Assembly (NCBI GenBank): GCA_025024175.1
Contig: QCXZ01000003.1
Span: 33,752,257-33,816,256 of the forward strand
Direction of reading: 5' to 3'
DNA length: 64,000 nucleotides
Source of the DNA: Rhyzopertha dominica
Lineage: Eukaryota > Arthropoda > Insecta > Coleoptera > Bostrichidae
Shown piece after piece: positions 21,111 through 34,069 of this stretch (position 1 is its first letter; every line of letters begins with the position of its first letter). The notes beneath the pieces are model-generated. The model ran no database searches. It worked only from the letters and a program-made list of their open reading frames with translations, and was not told the origin of the DNA. The translations under genes and the position numbers were made by a program.

Positions 21111-24100
21111 CACATTGCCGAAATCATCTAGCGACTGCCACAGAAATACGTGTGCCATCGAAAACGGCTCTACAGCAGTTAGACTGTATTGAACCAATAA
21201 TATACGAGCATTACCGCAATGCCGCTTTCTACAGTGCATCAGACGTTTTTACGTTAATAGTACAGATGTATGGAAGGTACAACCTACCCATAATAATTTT
21301 TTTTTAAATTCTTTGCGTCGCGGTTTTCAGATTTTGGCTACCCGTTTTCCTACATTGTACTCTACAACTATATCGGCGCCTATTCTTGACGTCCGTGTGA
21401 TGCAGTTCCAGTTCGTTAGAATGTCGAAGGTTCCGGTTCATATAATTATAGTCTTCGCATATAATACTTACAATATTATAACACATTATTAACAGGGAAG
21501 TACCATTTTCATTCGTGCTAACTCAAAACAAAGTGTGCTGTTAAAGTGTCAACCTCGCCAGCGGTAAATGAGACATTAAGACAACAATTACATTTGCGAT
21601 ATCGTTGGCTGAGACCGAAACAGTAGGGTAAGATGGAGTCCTAGTTGGCTGGTTATGAGTTTACCCATGTCAAACTCAGATGGATTTAAAAAAAAAGAGC
21701 GTAATTTTCATTGGTAGGTTACTATGGATTCAATTTTGTATTAATTTTAACCGTAGCCATTCAATCGTCCAATCGTGTATATTTGAACACGCGTTCAAGT
21801 CATTGATTGTAATAAAGAGTGGACAACGGGTTCATGGTTTCAAAATTTTCTGCCATGTAGGTTAAGATTACGATTTACCTGATATATTTGTTGTATATCG
21901 CGACTTAACGAGAGTGCATTCGAAGGGATACTGCATTATTAAGATGCCAACTAACTGTGCTTTTAAAACAGTCTGTACATTGCAATGCTTCAGATTATTC
22001 CCGGTTATTCTGTGACAGGTGAGGTTAGCGTTTTGCTGAAATTAATCAACCATAGTTAATTATTACGATTTAATCATGAACCGTGTCTTGAGTCACAAAC
22101 TCATGTCGTTTGTTTCTTGTACGTATTTTTAGACATTCCGTCTTTACAACTTTACTACATAATTTTGGAGTTATCCCTTTTTTATACGATTATTTGTGGT
22201 ACTTACCTGCCGTATCCATTCATATTCATGTTCATTTAAAATGTTTTATTTAAATGTGATTGCTGAGTTTGGTTGAGAAAAAGATAACGCAACAATTTGA
22301 CTACACTTTTCTTCTATGTAGGTGTGAGACAAATCCGGTGCAGTCATTTGTTAATACGATCGGCGTTCAAATCTATATATGGATACGGCCGTTTATAATC
22401 CGTGGGTTTCGAGTGAATGGCCGGCCAAGTCGGCGACCGTTGGATGCATTTTTTTTTTAGATATACCATTACAATGCAGGCAGAATGAAAAGTCTTGAAT
22501 TGTATGCTGCAGATACGTTGGCTTTTACAGGACTTGAAAGATTAGGCAATACCGCGGAAATTATTTATTTCGCATAACTCGAATATTTATATAAAAATGT
22601 GAACTGATCAATGGAATCTTACATTTTTGTCCTGGCAAAATATCAGTAAACATCTTCATAAGTGCACATGTTTTATGGGCTTTGTAATNTGTTTGGAGTT
22701 GTTGAAAAAAATAAGATTTATCTACCACAATTCAGTCAACATATATTTCTCGGTATTAATAAATATACTCTTACTCTTAATACACAGATTTTCTAAAATA
22801 TGTTGTTCTATGTTTGGAATTGTGAGACCAGGATCATAAAAAAGTACTTATTAGTGCGTAGTAAACGTTTTCAATACATGATGATGCCAGTAGGCCAGAA
22901 AAGTTGGACTGACGCCTTTTTCCAGGTGCAAAACACGAACTACATGCGTGACAGCTACCCATTGTTCGAATATTTCTGGAACAAACCACTTGCATTGTTG
23001 ACTACTTGTATTGAGCGAAAAAGAAAGTTGCTAAGACACATACCTTTATCGATTGCTCAGTCCAAATATATTGCAAGCTAAAAATACTCGTGTTAGGTAT
23101 ATTTGCGATACCTACCTATGCAACATCAAAACACGTGTCGTTTTATCGTTATCAAAGAATTTTTGAGCTAATTGCACATCCAATGAGTCACTTTCGGTTA
23201 AAAAAGACATCAGTCGTCATGCATATCTCGAAATATTTGGGGCAGATATTGATTAGAAGAGCTGTTGCAATCTTAAAAAGCTTGGCAGATTTTTTCCGTT
23301 ATGAAATCATAGCGTTACATTAGCGGAACGGATTGCTTTAATTAAAGCAGTTAGGCGCAAAGGTTTCTGCTATTGTTAAGAACTGTTCATCGTTACAGCT
23401 GTTTCCTAGAGATAAAAAACGAGAAGAGTTCAAGCGTTGCTAATGCTGCCTGAATGATAATAACTCCACGTTTACGATGAAAAAAGGTATACATTAAGCT
23501 GAAAGATACCAGTGACAACGAATAAGTAATCTGTAGGTTATGCTCCGTTGTTCATCGAGATGTACAACATAGGGACATAGGCATAAAGTTGCAGTTCTGT
23601 TTTTATTGGCTGATGGTTCTCCGACCCACATTTTGCCCCGAAGTGGCTTGGCGTGGACCGGAGTTGTTTGGCTGTTTTGTTTCCTTTGTTTCTTTATAAA
23701 AATTGATTTTTTACTTCTAAACCACTGGATTTTGGCGCATCGCAAAGGCTCCTCCCATGTACGTACATCTTCGTTGAGCCCGTCTAGCCGTCTAGCCCGT
23801 CTGTGTCGTTTGTTTTACGGGTAAGAAAAGTATTTCATTTATTAGCATATTTATAGGTATTTTAAACTACAATAACTCCTTTCAAAAATACTATCGTATT
23901 TAAATAGCTTATACTTATATATAAAAATAGGTATGTACCAAATGTAATCGTAGAAAAATGTTGGTGTCTGCATTTACATTCAAATGATTATGACTATTTG
24001 CTCGCTTATCCAAGACTGGAGTTTCGTTATTGTACCTTACTGGGCAATACTCAATCAAAGATCGGAACTTTATATAACACGTGGCTATATGTGAGCAAAA

Positions 24101-24775
24101 TTGTTTGCTACTGTTACACAAAAGCTAGTTGATTTATAACTGCGGAAACTCTTCCTGTGGATATATTGAATTGTCCATCAGTAGGTGCCCAAATTTATTT
24201 TTCAACTATGTAGGGTTTAATTGGTTCTATTCTCTAGGTAATTTATTACAGAGCTGTAGGTTTAGTGGGTGTCTGTCAGATGCTGCCAGTCTAGATTGTT
24301 CATTCTGAGATTAGTAGATCCTCCAACACTGTAGTGAAGTGCGCCTTCCGTTGTGCATTTTTGTACATGTTCACTACGTCACAAGAAAATTTATTGTAAT
24401 GGCGAGAATGCGATTCTTTCTTAATAACGGTTTGAAATAGTAAAATCTTTTTGCTACGTGCAAGATTTGTGTTCTATGGACGTTATTGCGGGATACTTAG
24501 CAGTGGTAGATTATAGAGAAATGGGTTAATACATTATTTATTTTGGAGTTACTGCCATATATATCCATGATCGGTGCAAACTGAGGTCTTTTTAATGATC
24601 ACTGAAAGCATTTACCATCTAATATTCCAATTACTCTAAAATAATTTAAAGTGAGAGCAATTAGTTTGAAAGTACATTTCTAAGTGTCAACGCAGCTTGT
24701 CCGTAGGAGAGGCTTTTTATTTCTTAGGAGTGCAAAGAGTAAAGGAAAGCACGTATTCCCGTTCATTCTTACATC
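21111..24775. other. Unassigned 3.7-kb AT-rich region
   Basis: No gene or repeat that I can support. Short frames at 22800-23080 and 23090-23323 contain words faintly reminiscent of retroelement pol, but I do not accept them. One N occurs at 22689. Confidence 0.35.
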
Positions 24776-25048
24776 CAGGGCCGGCGAGAGCATTCACGGG
24801 CCCCGGTACTAGTCGCAAGGCGGACCCTTGGCCCAAAAGGAGAGGTAAACTGAAAGTTTAATATGGGTGTTAGGCCTACGCACATTGTGACGTCATTTTT
24901 GGCTTCGATTTTTTGCATTACATTTCCGTATTAGGTCTAGCTTACGTTTGTGTGTTCTGACACTTGGTCCAGCTCGTGCGGTCAGAAGTCATAGCGGATC
25001 TAGTAAAATATCGGTTACACTAACAACCAACTGTGAAATACTTGTAAT

Positions 25049-25316
25049 GCAATTGAGCCGCTTAAAGGCAAAGGGGTGTAAGTGATTTTTTTTTCAATTT
25101 CAGAGATAACCACACGAATCGATTTGTATTCTTTTCCTCTATTTGTCAGGCCAACTTGTGCATCAGATTCTTGACTCAAAAGAAATTTCGAATAGAATAG
25201 GTATAGTCATAAAAGACTAAGAGACGTGAAGCTCACGAAATCTTAACCTGAAGTTCTGTAAGTCAAAATCGCATGAATTTCACCTACACCCCTTTGCCTT
25301 TAAGCGCCTCAATTGC
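25049..25316. mobile_element. Nested MITE with ~37-bp inverted repeats
   Basis: The left end GCAATTGAGCCGCTTAAAGG continues with CAAAGGGGTGTAAGTGA. The right end (25277-25316) is its reverse complement with two or three differences. The 268-bp element has no coding frame and lies inside the hAT-like element. Confidence 0.75.
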
Positions 25317-25495
25317 AATGCAATAAATAACCCGACCGAAATCCACCAAAATGAAGTCATTGCACCTATAGCATATTTGAGGGTGAAATTGGTTTTTTGA
25401 AAAGAGGAATGTGAAATAAAATTAACTAAGAAACATTTACTGAAAATATGGTACAGTATTTATTTGGAACAACAAAACATCTATGACTGCTTCAC

Positions 25496-25630
25496 CCTTT
25501 TCTTGCTTTTTTAAGACAGATTCGAAAATAAAAACAACAAAATAACTATATGTAAATGTAAAAATCCTTCTCTTGCCTTTTTGAAGATAAATTCGTAATT
25601 AAAAACAAAGAAACAACTATATTTAAATGT
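25496..25630. repeat. Tandem duplication of a ~66-bp segment
   Basis: Two adjacent copies share 'CTTGCNTTTTTNAAGA.A.ATTCG', 'AAAAACAA.GAAA.AACTATAT' and 'TAAATGTA', at about 25498-25561 and 25569-25631. They differ at several sites, so the duplication is not recent. Confidence 0.6.
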
Positions 25631-25631
25631 A

Positions 25632-26065
25632 TCATTGATTACATCATGCAGAATAAGGAAATAAGACAACAAGTAGAAGAGGTGGGAGTCTTCAGAAGTG
25701 CTGAATTAAGAACACAACACAAATTATTAGTGGCAAAGATTAAACTGAGGAAGGTAATAACAGAAAAATAGACATAAACAAGCTGAAAGATAATACGTTC
25801 AAGGAAGGGCACAAACCTGCTAAAATAGAAAATTAGAAAGAGAAGAACAAAAGGTACAACAATAAACTGGAATACAGTAAAATAAATAATAAAAAAAGCA
25901 AAAAAAAATTAAAACAAACTGGGGGATAGAAGAAATTAAAGAGGTTATCATAACAAATAAAGAAGCCTGAAAAAAAATACGAAAACAGGAATACCACCAG
26001 GATAGAGATAGATATGTAGGCTAGTAGCACGAAATGAAGCAAAAAAATAAGAAAGAAACTAAATT
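25632..26065 (+). pseudogene. RTE-like non-LTR retrotransposon fragment (endonuclease end and linker)
   Basis: The plus strand reads 'DYIMQNKEIRQQVEEVGVFR' and 'SAELRTQHKLLVAKIKLRK' at about 25636-25758. This is the C-terminal pattern of the APE-type endonuclease in RTE/CFDP2-like elements, but the 'SDH' box is altered to 'TQH'. A linker-like stretch near 25918-26060 ('WGIEEIKEVIITNKEA', 'DRDRYV', 'ARNEAKK') fits the region between endonuclease and RT. Stops interrupt it; RT itself is absent. Confidence 0.6.
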
Positions 26066-26493
26066 GATTCACAAATATTCACCAAGCAATTCATTGATTC
26101 CATTATTTTTCCATAAAGACTGTACCAGCAAAACCTGTTAACAAACAGAGAAATATGTCAATTTCTAAAAAAAAATCGCTTGTTGAAGGAATGCAAATTC
26201 AATAAAATTCTTCGAAGCAGGTACCGTATATATTTTATTACTGAGAATAATTTTTACAATAGGCTAGCTCTTTGTTAAAGATAGACAAAATGTCTGTGAG
26301 ACCGAGACCACTTGTTGACTTGACTTGAATGTCATTGTCACCCTATATACCAGTATATCGACGAAAAATAATCTTCACACTTCATGATGCTATTTTTCAA
26401 ATTCAAAGCAAATTTTTTTATTCACGACTATGACAGGTCTCCGCCGGGCCCCCGTACATTTGCACCGTCTGCACCGGGCTCTCGCCGGCCCTG

Positions 26494-28096
26494 CTGCAGC
26501 TCTTGTCATTTTATTACAAGCTTGATTTAAAAAATAATGCACATGGTCATCTTGCGGTTCAATGCAATAGCAGTAGAATACATTAACAAACGCTTGGGAA
26601 AGTAATAAAATGCAGCATCATAAATTGTATTTTAGCACATATTCTCTGTTTTTTAGTTATTAAAACGCAGTTGGTCTAAAACGGAAAAGGTTCTTTAGCT
26701 GGAATGTCAAGTAAACGTCCTTGTTAGATAGACCTGAAAATGTTAATATAGGGCACTATATTCGAAATTTTGTATGAGTAATGTATTATCCTTCAAAATA
26801 ACACACATATTTAATAACAAACATTATTTAATGGTATTAACTATATCTTTACACTTAGATACATATTTACAATAAAGCATGGCAAACAACAAATAGTTTA
26901 ACAATATACAGGGCAATCTATAAACCGGAATGTTATTAAATCAACAGGAAAACTTATGTTAGCTGCCTTTGATAAAAGGTTATCTGTTAACGTAATTTCT
27001 GGTTTATATATGATGCGACTAGATCACCCTGCAGATTAAACTCAAGCAGTCTATAAGGGTGTATAACAGTAAAAACAATACGAGGTCACTTTAATAGTGC
27101 AAGAAAAACTGATAGTAATTATTAGAACATCGTGATTATAACCAGACTCGAATGTTCGTGTAAAATACAATAGCAAATCTAGCAAACTTCGTCTAAAATA
27201 TGAAAATCTAACTACGACAAAAACGACCTTATATAAAAAGAATGAGCACCTTTGGTTCTGGTATGTCAAATCTGCATTCATTAAACCGAAAATAAAGGTT
27301 TCCGAATACAGATAGATACGATAAAAATCTAGAATTGCACATTTCAGTGTAATAAAGCGTATGGGAACATTTCAGCTTTTTTCGCACCACTTTCTAGTTC
27401 TACTGTGATATAACACTACACTGTTCCAGGTTTCACTTTCGGCGTACGTTTTAATTACATACTGTAATTGGATTAATGCAGGCGTCGCCAGTGACTACTA
27501 TTTCGTTCGCATTTACGAAAAATATGCGATTGTCAGAAAAATACTGTCATGGATCTACCTAGGTAAATAAAATAATACACAAAATTTTCAATAATTGAAT
27601 AGAGGCAAATATGAATCATGATATTCTATTTTAAAAGATAAAAAAGTCATTTTATGCTGTCATGTGGACGATATAAACAAAGGAAGAATTAGAAACAGTA
27701 AAACATTATTAAACTGAGTTAACATGTATAGATAACGTATTGTAACTGACAGTTGAACATAGTACAATTAAAGAAATGTATATAACTGCAGGTTATTAAC
27801 CTACTTAGGTGTTAAGTTTCAAANCAATGCATTGCTGCTTACGGCAACCGGCTGTGACGTGAACACCTTAAAATCGCATGTTTTCTCAGAGGCAGAACCA
27901 TGACATGTATGTGTATGGTGCAAACACTTAACACTAATACATTTTGGTTGACTAGTGGTAAAAAAGGAATTAAACAACGCTGATATGATAAAATGTCGAG
28001 TGTGTGTATGGAGACGGCATTGATCCAGGCAAGACACGGCACAAAAATTTTAGCTTAGAAATTTACTACACATATCATTCACTTAACCCAACAGTC
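26494..28096. other. Unassigned region containing the presumed ARL4 3' UTR
   Basis: I see no gene. The part next to 28096 is the likely 3' UTR of the minus-strand ARL4 gene. It holds one N at 27824. Confidence 0.35.
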
Positions 28097-28720
28097 TTAT
28101 CTCGTCTTTTTCTTACATTGTTTCGCCAATTTTCTCCGTTTCAAGATCATTTCGTATAGTACTTCCAAACCTTCGTGAAGACCGTCACCGGTTATGGCGC
28201 AAGCTGGCTGAACGTGCCAGAGGTGACTTCCCGGTGCGCCTCCGTTGCTGAGCTCGGTCAGGCCTAGCAACTTTTCCAATTCTCTGGGTTCCCGGGCGCC
28301 AGGCAAATCTTGCTTGTTGGCTAACACTAAGATCGGTACACTCGCGTTCTCCGGAGACTTAACCGTCCGTATCAGCTCCATTTTTGCTTCTTCCATCCTC
28401 TCCATATCCACACTATCTAACACAAACACTATTCCGTCGGTGCACCTGGTGTAGGATTTCCAGAGAGGTCGCAATTTCTCCTGACCGCCCACGTCCCATA
28501 CGAGAAAGTTGACTCCCTTGGCCTTGCCCAACATGCCCTTGACCTTCTCGCAGTTGAAGCCAATCGTTGGAACGGTGTTCAAGTATTGGTCGAATTTTAG
28601 GCGATAGAGGGCAGTGGTTTTTCCGGCAGAATCAAGACCTAGCATGACTATGTGGAGGGTGCCTTGGCTGGATGGTAGCGCATCCAGCAGCGAAGTGTTC
28701 TTGCCCATGTTGGCACCCAT
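28097..28720 (-). CDS. Arl4: ARL4-like ADP-ribosylation-factor-like small GTPase
   Basis: An uninterrupted 207-residue protein with all five G motifs: G1 'GLDSAGKTT' (residues 28-36), switch I 'TIGFN', G3 'WDVGGQEKLRPLW', G4 'NKQD' and G5 'CAITG'. The stretch 'SYTRCTDGIVFVLDSVD' and the basic C-terminal tail 'KRRKLAKQCKKKTR' are specific to the ARL4 branch. Gly2 offers an N-myristoylation site. Known ARL4 proteins act at the plasma membrane, where they recruit cytohesin/ARNO and influence Arf6 and actin; the basic tail also serves as a nuclear or membrane targeting signal. The first ATG is chosen because it gives 'MGAN', as in other insect family members; a second ATG four codons in also places Gly next to Met. 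The whole CDS lies in one exon. A 5' UTR exon may lie near 28750-28800. Confidence 0.95.
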   Translation of the reverse strand: MGANMGKNTSLLDALPSSQGTLHIVMLGLDSAGKTTALYRLKFDQYLNTVPTIGFNCEKVKGMLGKAKGVNFLVWDVGGQEKLRPLWKSYTRCTDGIVFVLDSVDMERMEEAKMELIRTVKSPENASVPILVLANKQDLPGAREPRELEKLLGLTELSNGGAPGSHLWHVQPACAITGDGLHEGLEVLYEMILKRRKLAKQCKKKTR

Positions 28721-29735
28721 TGGAAGTAGCTGCTCAACTCACATGTTTGGAAGATTGAATTACCTTGGGCGATAACCTGCTTGTGTGCTGAGGCGGCATC
28801 AGAATTTTCTGCAACAAAAAAGAAATACTTAAGTAACTGCCCATGTGCAAATAAATATATATAACGCTTGTTCGTTAACAATAAACAATATTTGTTTAAG
28901 AGTACGATTTTGCTGTTTATTATTAAAATGTGTTATATTATTACTTCTACATAATTTTTTCTAGTCTTAGCTTTCTCCTATTAAATCTCAAGAATTAAGA
29001 ATTTTGGTAGATTTGATGTAATAAGTCATTTTTGTCGTATTTGACATCCTCCAAACAAATTATGGGGGTAGCAGAACAGTAGATCCTATTATACGGTTGT
29101 CACTTGTGCAAAGTATTTACTTTCCACTTTTCCCCACTAGTGCTATAATTAAATGCGAGAAGCTTGTAGAAAATTTAGCTTGGTCTAACAATGCGAAAGT
29201 GACATTAGATGACAGAAGGAACACGGTGGGGTAGGTGCCCCACCTTTCAGCTTTAAAAAATAATTAAAATAGAAAAATACAGACACATTTCTGAAACATT
29301 GGTCGTTGGTATTTCAAACTTAACATTGAAATAGACCCTCGCGCCATCTATGAGTGGAGAGTAATAACAACTAATTAGAAAAACTATGAATAACTTTACT
29401 AAGGATACCGAGCAAACGATTCTCGTTAGGTCCCTATTTTTGTCGACGAATTCAAGCTTTTACGGATTGTGGATAGCTGGCGCCCATGTTAAGAGTATAA
29501 TTTTTTAATAAGTTAAGCACAGTGTGAGACAATTGCCTTTTTACTGGGTAAATGTTAAAGTTATATTTTCATTGCAAGTTATAAAAATACAAATACCAAG
29601 TATTCAGTTTGTCGTCATAAGCATAAAATTACCGTGTAATAATAATGCTTATCATAATATAACAATTAAGAAGCTATGTACTACTGCACATTTATTTGTT
29701 TGTCTGCTCTAAGCCGCCTTAAATTCCGCTACAGC
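28721..29735. other. Sequence upstream of ARL4
   Basis: It likely contains the ARL4 5' UTR and promoter. A possible 5' UTR splice donor (CAAG|GTAATT on the minus strand) is seen near 28764. No other gene is visible. Confidence 0.35.
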
Positions 29736-29974
29736 CACTAAATGGAATACAGTAGCGCAACCTTCGCCATATTTGGAGTGGAAGTTTTGGCGGGAACATT
29801 CAAATTTTCCAATGTTTGTTTTTCTCTACCTTGATCAATAATGGGATGTCATTATTGGTCTTGGTCTTATTCCAATTCCAATCTAAGTAAAATAACATTG
29901 GGAAATTTGAATGTTCCCGCCAAAAACTTTACTCCTAATATGGCAGATGTTGCGGTACTGTATTCCATTTAGTG
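29736..29974. mobile_element. MITE with ~80-bp inverted repeats containing E2F-like words
   Basis: The ends read CACTAAATGGAATACAGTA on both sides (right side in reverse complement) and stay similar for about 80 bp, through 'GCCATATT.GGAGT' and 'TTTTGGCGGGAACATTC'. It is 239 bp with no coding frame. Each arm carries one TTTTGGCGGGAA word, facing opposite ways. The target duplication is unclear. Confidence 0.8.
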
Positions 29975-32900
29975 CCAAATCAAATGTTAAACAACGGATT
30001 TAGCAACTCTCAAACTATGATAAGATCAAAAACACTTAAAAGGTAAATGAAACTTGTGAAGCAGTAGGTACTTAATTTTAAAAATACAGCACCTAACCTA
30101 TTCCGTGTTGTAACTGTTCAGATCATACTGAAAGTTTTTATTGCATATTCCTACATATATCTCTTCCTCCTGTTACATAATCATTATTATGCGTTTCACT
30201 CTGAATAATATGATTAAAAATGTAATCTTACACTTGAGTTGCCGCCATCTATCAGTAAGATTTGGAGCCTCCATCTTAGCATTGCTAAGCATTCACCTCA
30301 ATGGCTTTTTGCAAATAAGGTGTAATTAGTGGAAGCTGTAGTTGAAACATTTGCAGCTAATTCTCGTAAACTATTGTTAAAACAAAATTTCTAAAATTGC
30401 TCCACCTTCTGTTTAAAGCTGGCTACGCTCATGGATGACAGTTCAACCTTTTATATGTCAGTGTTCTGAGACTAATAGCATTACCAGTAGTCAGAAAGAA
30501 TTTCCTTATAGCAAGTTACAAAAACTGAAAATGCCTGCAAATAGCACTAAAAGCGGGATTTCAAAATTTATTGAGTCCATCACTGTTGAATTGCACTAAA
30601 ATAATTACAAACTTATCGTTCCGTTACTCGCGTTTTCTGGTAGTATATTTCTATACAAATTTTACGATTAGGTATATTTATTTATCAGAATTTTTATTTA
30701 AATATGCACATATCGAAGCATAATCATCATCATTGTCCATAAAGTTAAGCTGGACAGTTAGGTGGTTTACAGATTTCTTTATAGGTAATTTTTTGAAGAT
30801 TAAGTAAAAACAAAATGTGATCATACATATACCCTAATTTTCTAATGAGGAATTTTTAATTCATCAGTACTACTTACTAACTTATACGGTTACTGTATTG
30901 AATATTATTTGTTTTCTTGGTGGTATCACGTTATATATAAACTCAGTATAAAACTGCTTGGTTTTGTGTAAAGTTTGACTTCAGCTTTAACTTTTCTCTC
31001 AGTTAATGATTCAATTTATAGTCAAGGATTAATGTGCACTAAAAATAGAAAAGACACAGTAATACTGTTAATAATAGCAAGAAAATTGAATTTTGTCTGG
31101 AGGTTACAGAATTTATACATCTTTGTTTTATTTAACCATACTAAACTGTAATAAATGGCTCATACAATTATTGATTTCCATCCCGTTAAGATGAGGGTCA
31201 AAGACATTGATTTCTAGTTGCATTTTCTTTTCTGTCAACTCTTACGTACTGATAGCCTATTATTCGAACAGTATGATAATTTTCTACAAACCAAGGAGTA
31301 AAAATTGTCTTTATCTATAAAAGATGAACCATTCCGCCACGTGCAGCAACGCATCGCTTACAAATACGAGAGTTGGGGTTATTCTAGTTGTTTATTGTAT
31401 GTTCTGTTATGGTTTCATGTTTTAAGCATTCCCACAAACAAAAACAAATATTTATTAACGTTTTGAAATAATTTCTTTCGTCTGCAAGACAATAATGTTC
31501 TAAGCTTAATGTGGGTTTTGTATTCATTTCCATTTACATAAATGCATAAATAATCATTCATTCAGATGAGTGTTTATATTATATAAATGGTCAGAATGTA
31601 GGCGAAGCAAGCCAATATTTGAATATCCAGTTCAGTATTGGGCAATAACTAGATAATAGAGCGTGACTAAAAACAAATATGTATTCATATTCATTAATTA
31701 TTTTTTCACAAAATGCATAGGAGGAACTTAAATAACGTGAAGTAATTTATAGATTGTTTGTAAAAAAGGGATATCATATTTATATGGTGCTGCTCAGTAG
31801 TACCTATAGATCCGCAAGTACGATATTTTATATAATAATGGTATACTTATATACAATGATGGAAGCAAAATTTTCAGTGAAATACTAAACAATTCAATAA
31901 GACAGTCGTACTTCATCCGCACATAAAATCCTTTAGGATCATTACATAATAAGAAATTGAATGCTTCTATGCAGTTTTCTTTAGAAAATCTTTTGCCGTT
32001 GATTGTTATAGACCCATCTCTACACTGAATAAACAACACGTGCGAACACTGACTCCTCTTATTTACTCTTGCGTTGCGTTAAATTGAAACCGCGTCGAAG
32101 ACGTTAAACTCCAGATGTTCTAACTAGCTTAATAACCAATTCAGGCTGGTGAGCCCCACGGACATTGAACATTACGCTCAACACCGTCATGCCAGACAAC
32201 CAGGCTCATGTTCTGTATGGTATAGAAAGTACAGCTAAGCGAGTGCCGGAGCAAATTGTACTGAACCTGTAGACCGGAACACATTTATAAGACCGCTTAC
32301 GACTGTACTGTTAGTGGTACGTTCTCGTTGATAAATGGTCATTAACACGAACAAGTGTACGAACTGTTTGTCGTCTACGAAAGGCATTCGACTTTTTAGG
32401 TATTAATGCTGTACAACCGCTGGTGTCACCTTACTACCCTACTTTTCCCATTACGATAAGTGTGCAGATGCCACGACAGACTTGTTCTTATATTTTTACA
32501 GGTAATTCGAACATGCACTGTTTGTACAAAACACAATGGTGGGTCGAATAATATGGCAAGACATATATCTACATCTCGCTATAAATCGCTGGTTGTGACG
32601 TTTACCAACCTAGAGATCCCCGATTTTTGCCTCCGTACCTGCTACCTGTATTATATTACGTACCACCCAGCTGTTTCAGAAAGGGTCGTGTTTCTCTTCT
32701 ACCTGTATCAGTCGTAGCCCAGAATATAATGCAGTATGGTGTATATTCTGTAGCAGCAGTCACTAGTTTTAATTTAAAAAATCCGAAATCCATTTATTTT
32801 GCTTGTACTTTCCGCATGTTGCCATCGACATTTTAGATGAGACGTCAACATATTTTTTGAATAGCAACCCAAAATAGATGTATTATAACTCTCAGAAAAA

Positions 32901-33148
32901 ACAATTATTATATATTTAGCATAACACTGTAACAAAAAAAATGGGTTTCATACGTTTAAGCATAGAGTTTAAGTAATAACTTGGAATATAGAATAATGAA
33001 AATAAATAACCTAAGGTAATAATAATATGAAGCGATCTAAATTAATTTCGTTTGGAAAGGTACACCAAAATCAATATTGCGCTTAGCTACACTGCTAACC
33101 ATTATACAGTAAGCGCAAAAAGTACTAGGAATGTTCGAGATTATATAG
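29975..33148. other. Unassigned AT-rich region, 3.2 kb
   Basis: No gene that I can support. A minus-strand frame at 31794-32039 begins with 'CRDGSITINGKRFSKENC' and might be an exon, but I recognise no domain. A GC-richer patch at 32040-32460 is of unknown nature. Confidence 0.3.
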
Positions 33149-33397
33149 TCGTCCAACCGAAATACTGAATTTTGACTTTAGTTGTAAAATTTGCCAACAA
33201 TGGCGGGTGGGGCAGACGACGATTAGTCGGCAATAAAATGCTGGTCCTTACACCCTAAATCCGTTTGAAGCAACATCTATTTCGAAGAGGAATCCTTAAT
33301 TTGCACTTTATTGCCGACTAATCATCGTCTGGTACCAGTCGGCATTATTGGCAAGATTTACAACCTAAAATCAAAATTCACTATTGCGGTTGTACGA
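33149..33397. repeat. Fold-back element with ~105-bp arms
   Basis: The left arm contains 'CAACCGAAATACTGAATTTT', 'TTGCCAACAATGGCGG' and 'GACGATTAGTCGGCAATAAA'. The right arm contains their reverse complements with scattered mismatches. The loop is about 50 bp (33241-33300). There is no coding frame, so this is a MITE or fold-back of unknown family. Confidence 0.75.
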
Positions 33398-34069
33398 GTG
33401 TACATCAGAAAAACCAATGTTTCTCGGCAATTAGTTAACTATATTTTACAGTGTGCGACGCCGTTTTTCTACCAAACGATGTTACTAACCTATGGTGTCA
33501 ACCCAGATGTTCCAATGTAGTCCGCGTCCCGCCGCTGCAGTCGGAGAGTAGGGGGGTTCCAATATTTCTAACGATAACTATAGGCGCCACAAAATTTTAC
33601 AATTCCACAGCGGACTACTCAGACGAAAATTTTGAAAAGCTACGATAGAAATCAAACACCTAAGCTCGGGTAGAAGCGTAGTTTAATTAACGAAAACTAT
33701 GAGAGGTACAAGTAATGATAAAGAAAGAATAAAGTTTGAACCTCAATTAGTTACTTAAGATAGATTGGACTTAAACGACTAAGATAAGAGAATTTCGAAC
33801 ATATAACCAAAATGACACTTAACAATCAACATTAACCCTTCCCAATGAGCACCACCACTATGTGCCCGGTCACCGAGTACCAGTAAATAACTAGAAAATC
33901 TGTGAATCGCCCCTGTTAATTTCCGCACTGGCCAGCGCTTCGCATTAACGAGTGACGCAACAAAAACGAACGACGAACGAAAAATCGTCACAAACGATCG
34001 ACAATATCGGTGATAACCGCGAGCAATAGCCCTGTGGCGTTACAGATAATTTAAAATAATAAATGGAAT

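Larger units (their letters stand above)
24776..26493. mobile_element. hAT-like element with CAGGGCCGGC ends, loaded with nested insertions
   Basis: The left end CAGGGCCGGCGAGAGC (24776-24791) is an exact reverse complement of the right end GCTCTCGCCGGCCCTG (26478-26493). Weaker inverted similarity follows ('GGGCCCCGGTA' against 'GGGGGCCCGGCGG'). A CAGRG-type terminus is typical of hAT transposons. The expected 8-bp target duplication is not seen (cttacatc against ctgcagct). The interior has no transposase; it holds a MITE, a tandem duplication and an RTE-like fragment. Confidence 0.6.

Noticed and set aside
21059..21307. 82-codon plus-strand frame downstream of the satellite
   Set aside because: Its first part is satellite sequence and the rest has no recognisable domain or splice context.
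22800..23323. Frames with words such as 'RFQYMMMPVG' and 'FELIAHPMSH' that faintly resemble gypsy RT text
   Set aside because: The words are isolated, lack catalytic boxes, and the surrounding text does not follow the RT order.
25833..26072. 79-codon minus-strand Phe/Leu-rich frame
   Set aside because: It is the complement of the A-rich RTE-like fragment read on the plus strand.
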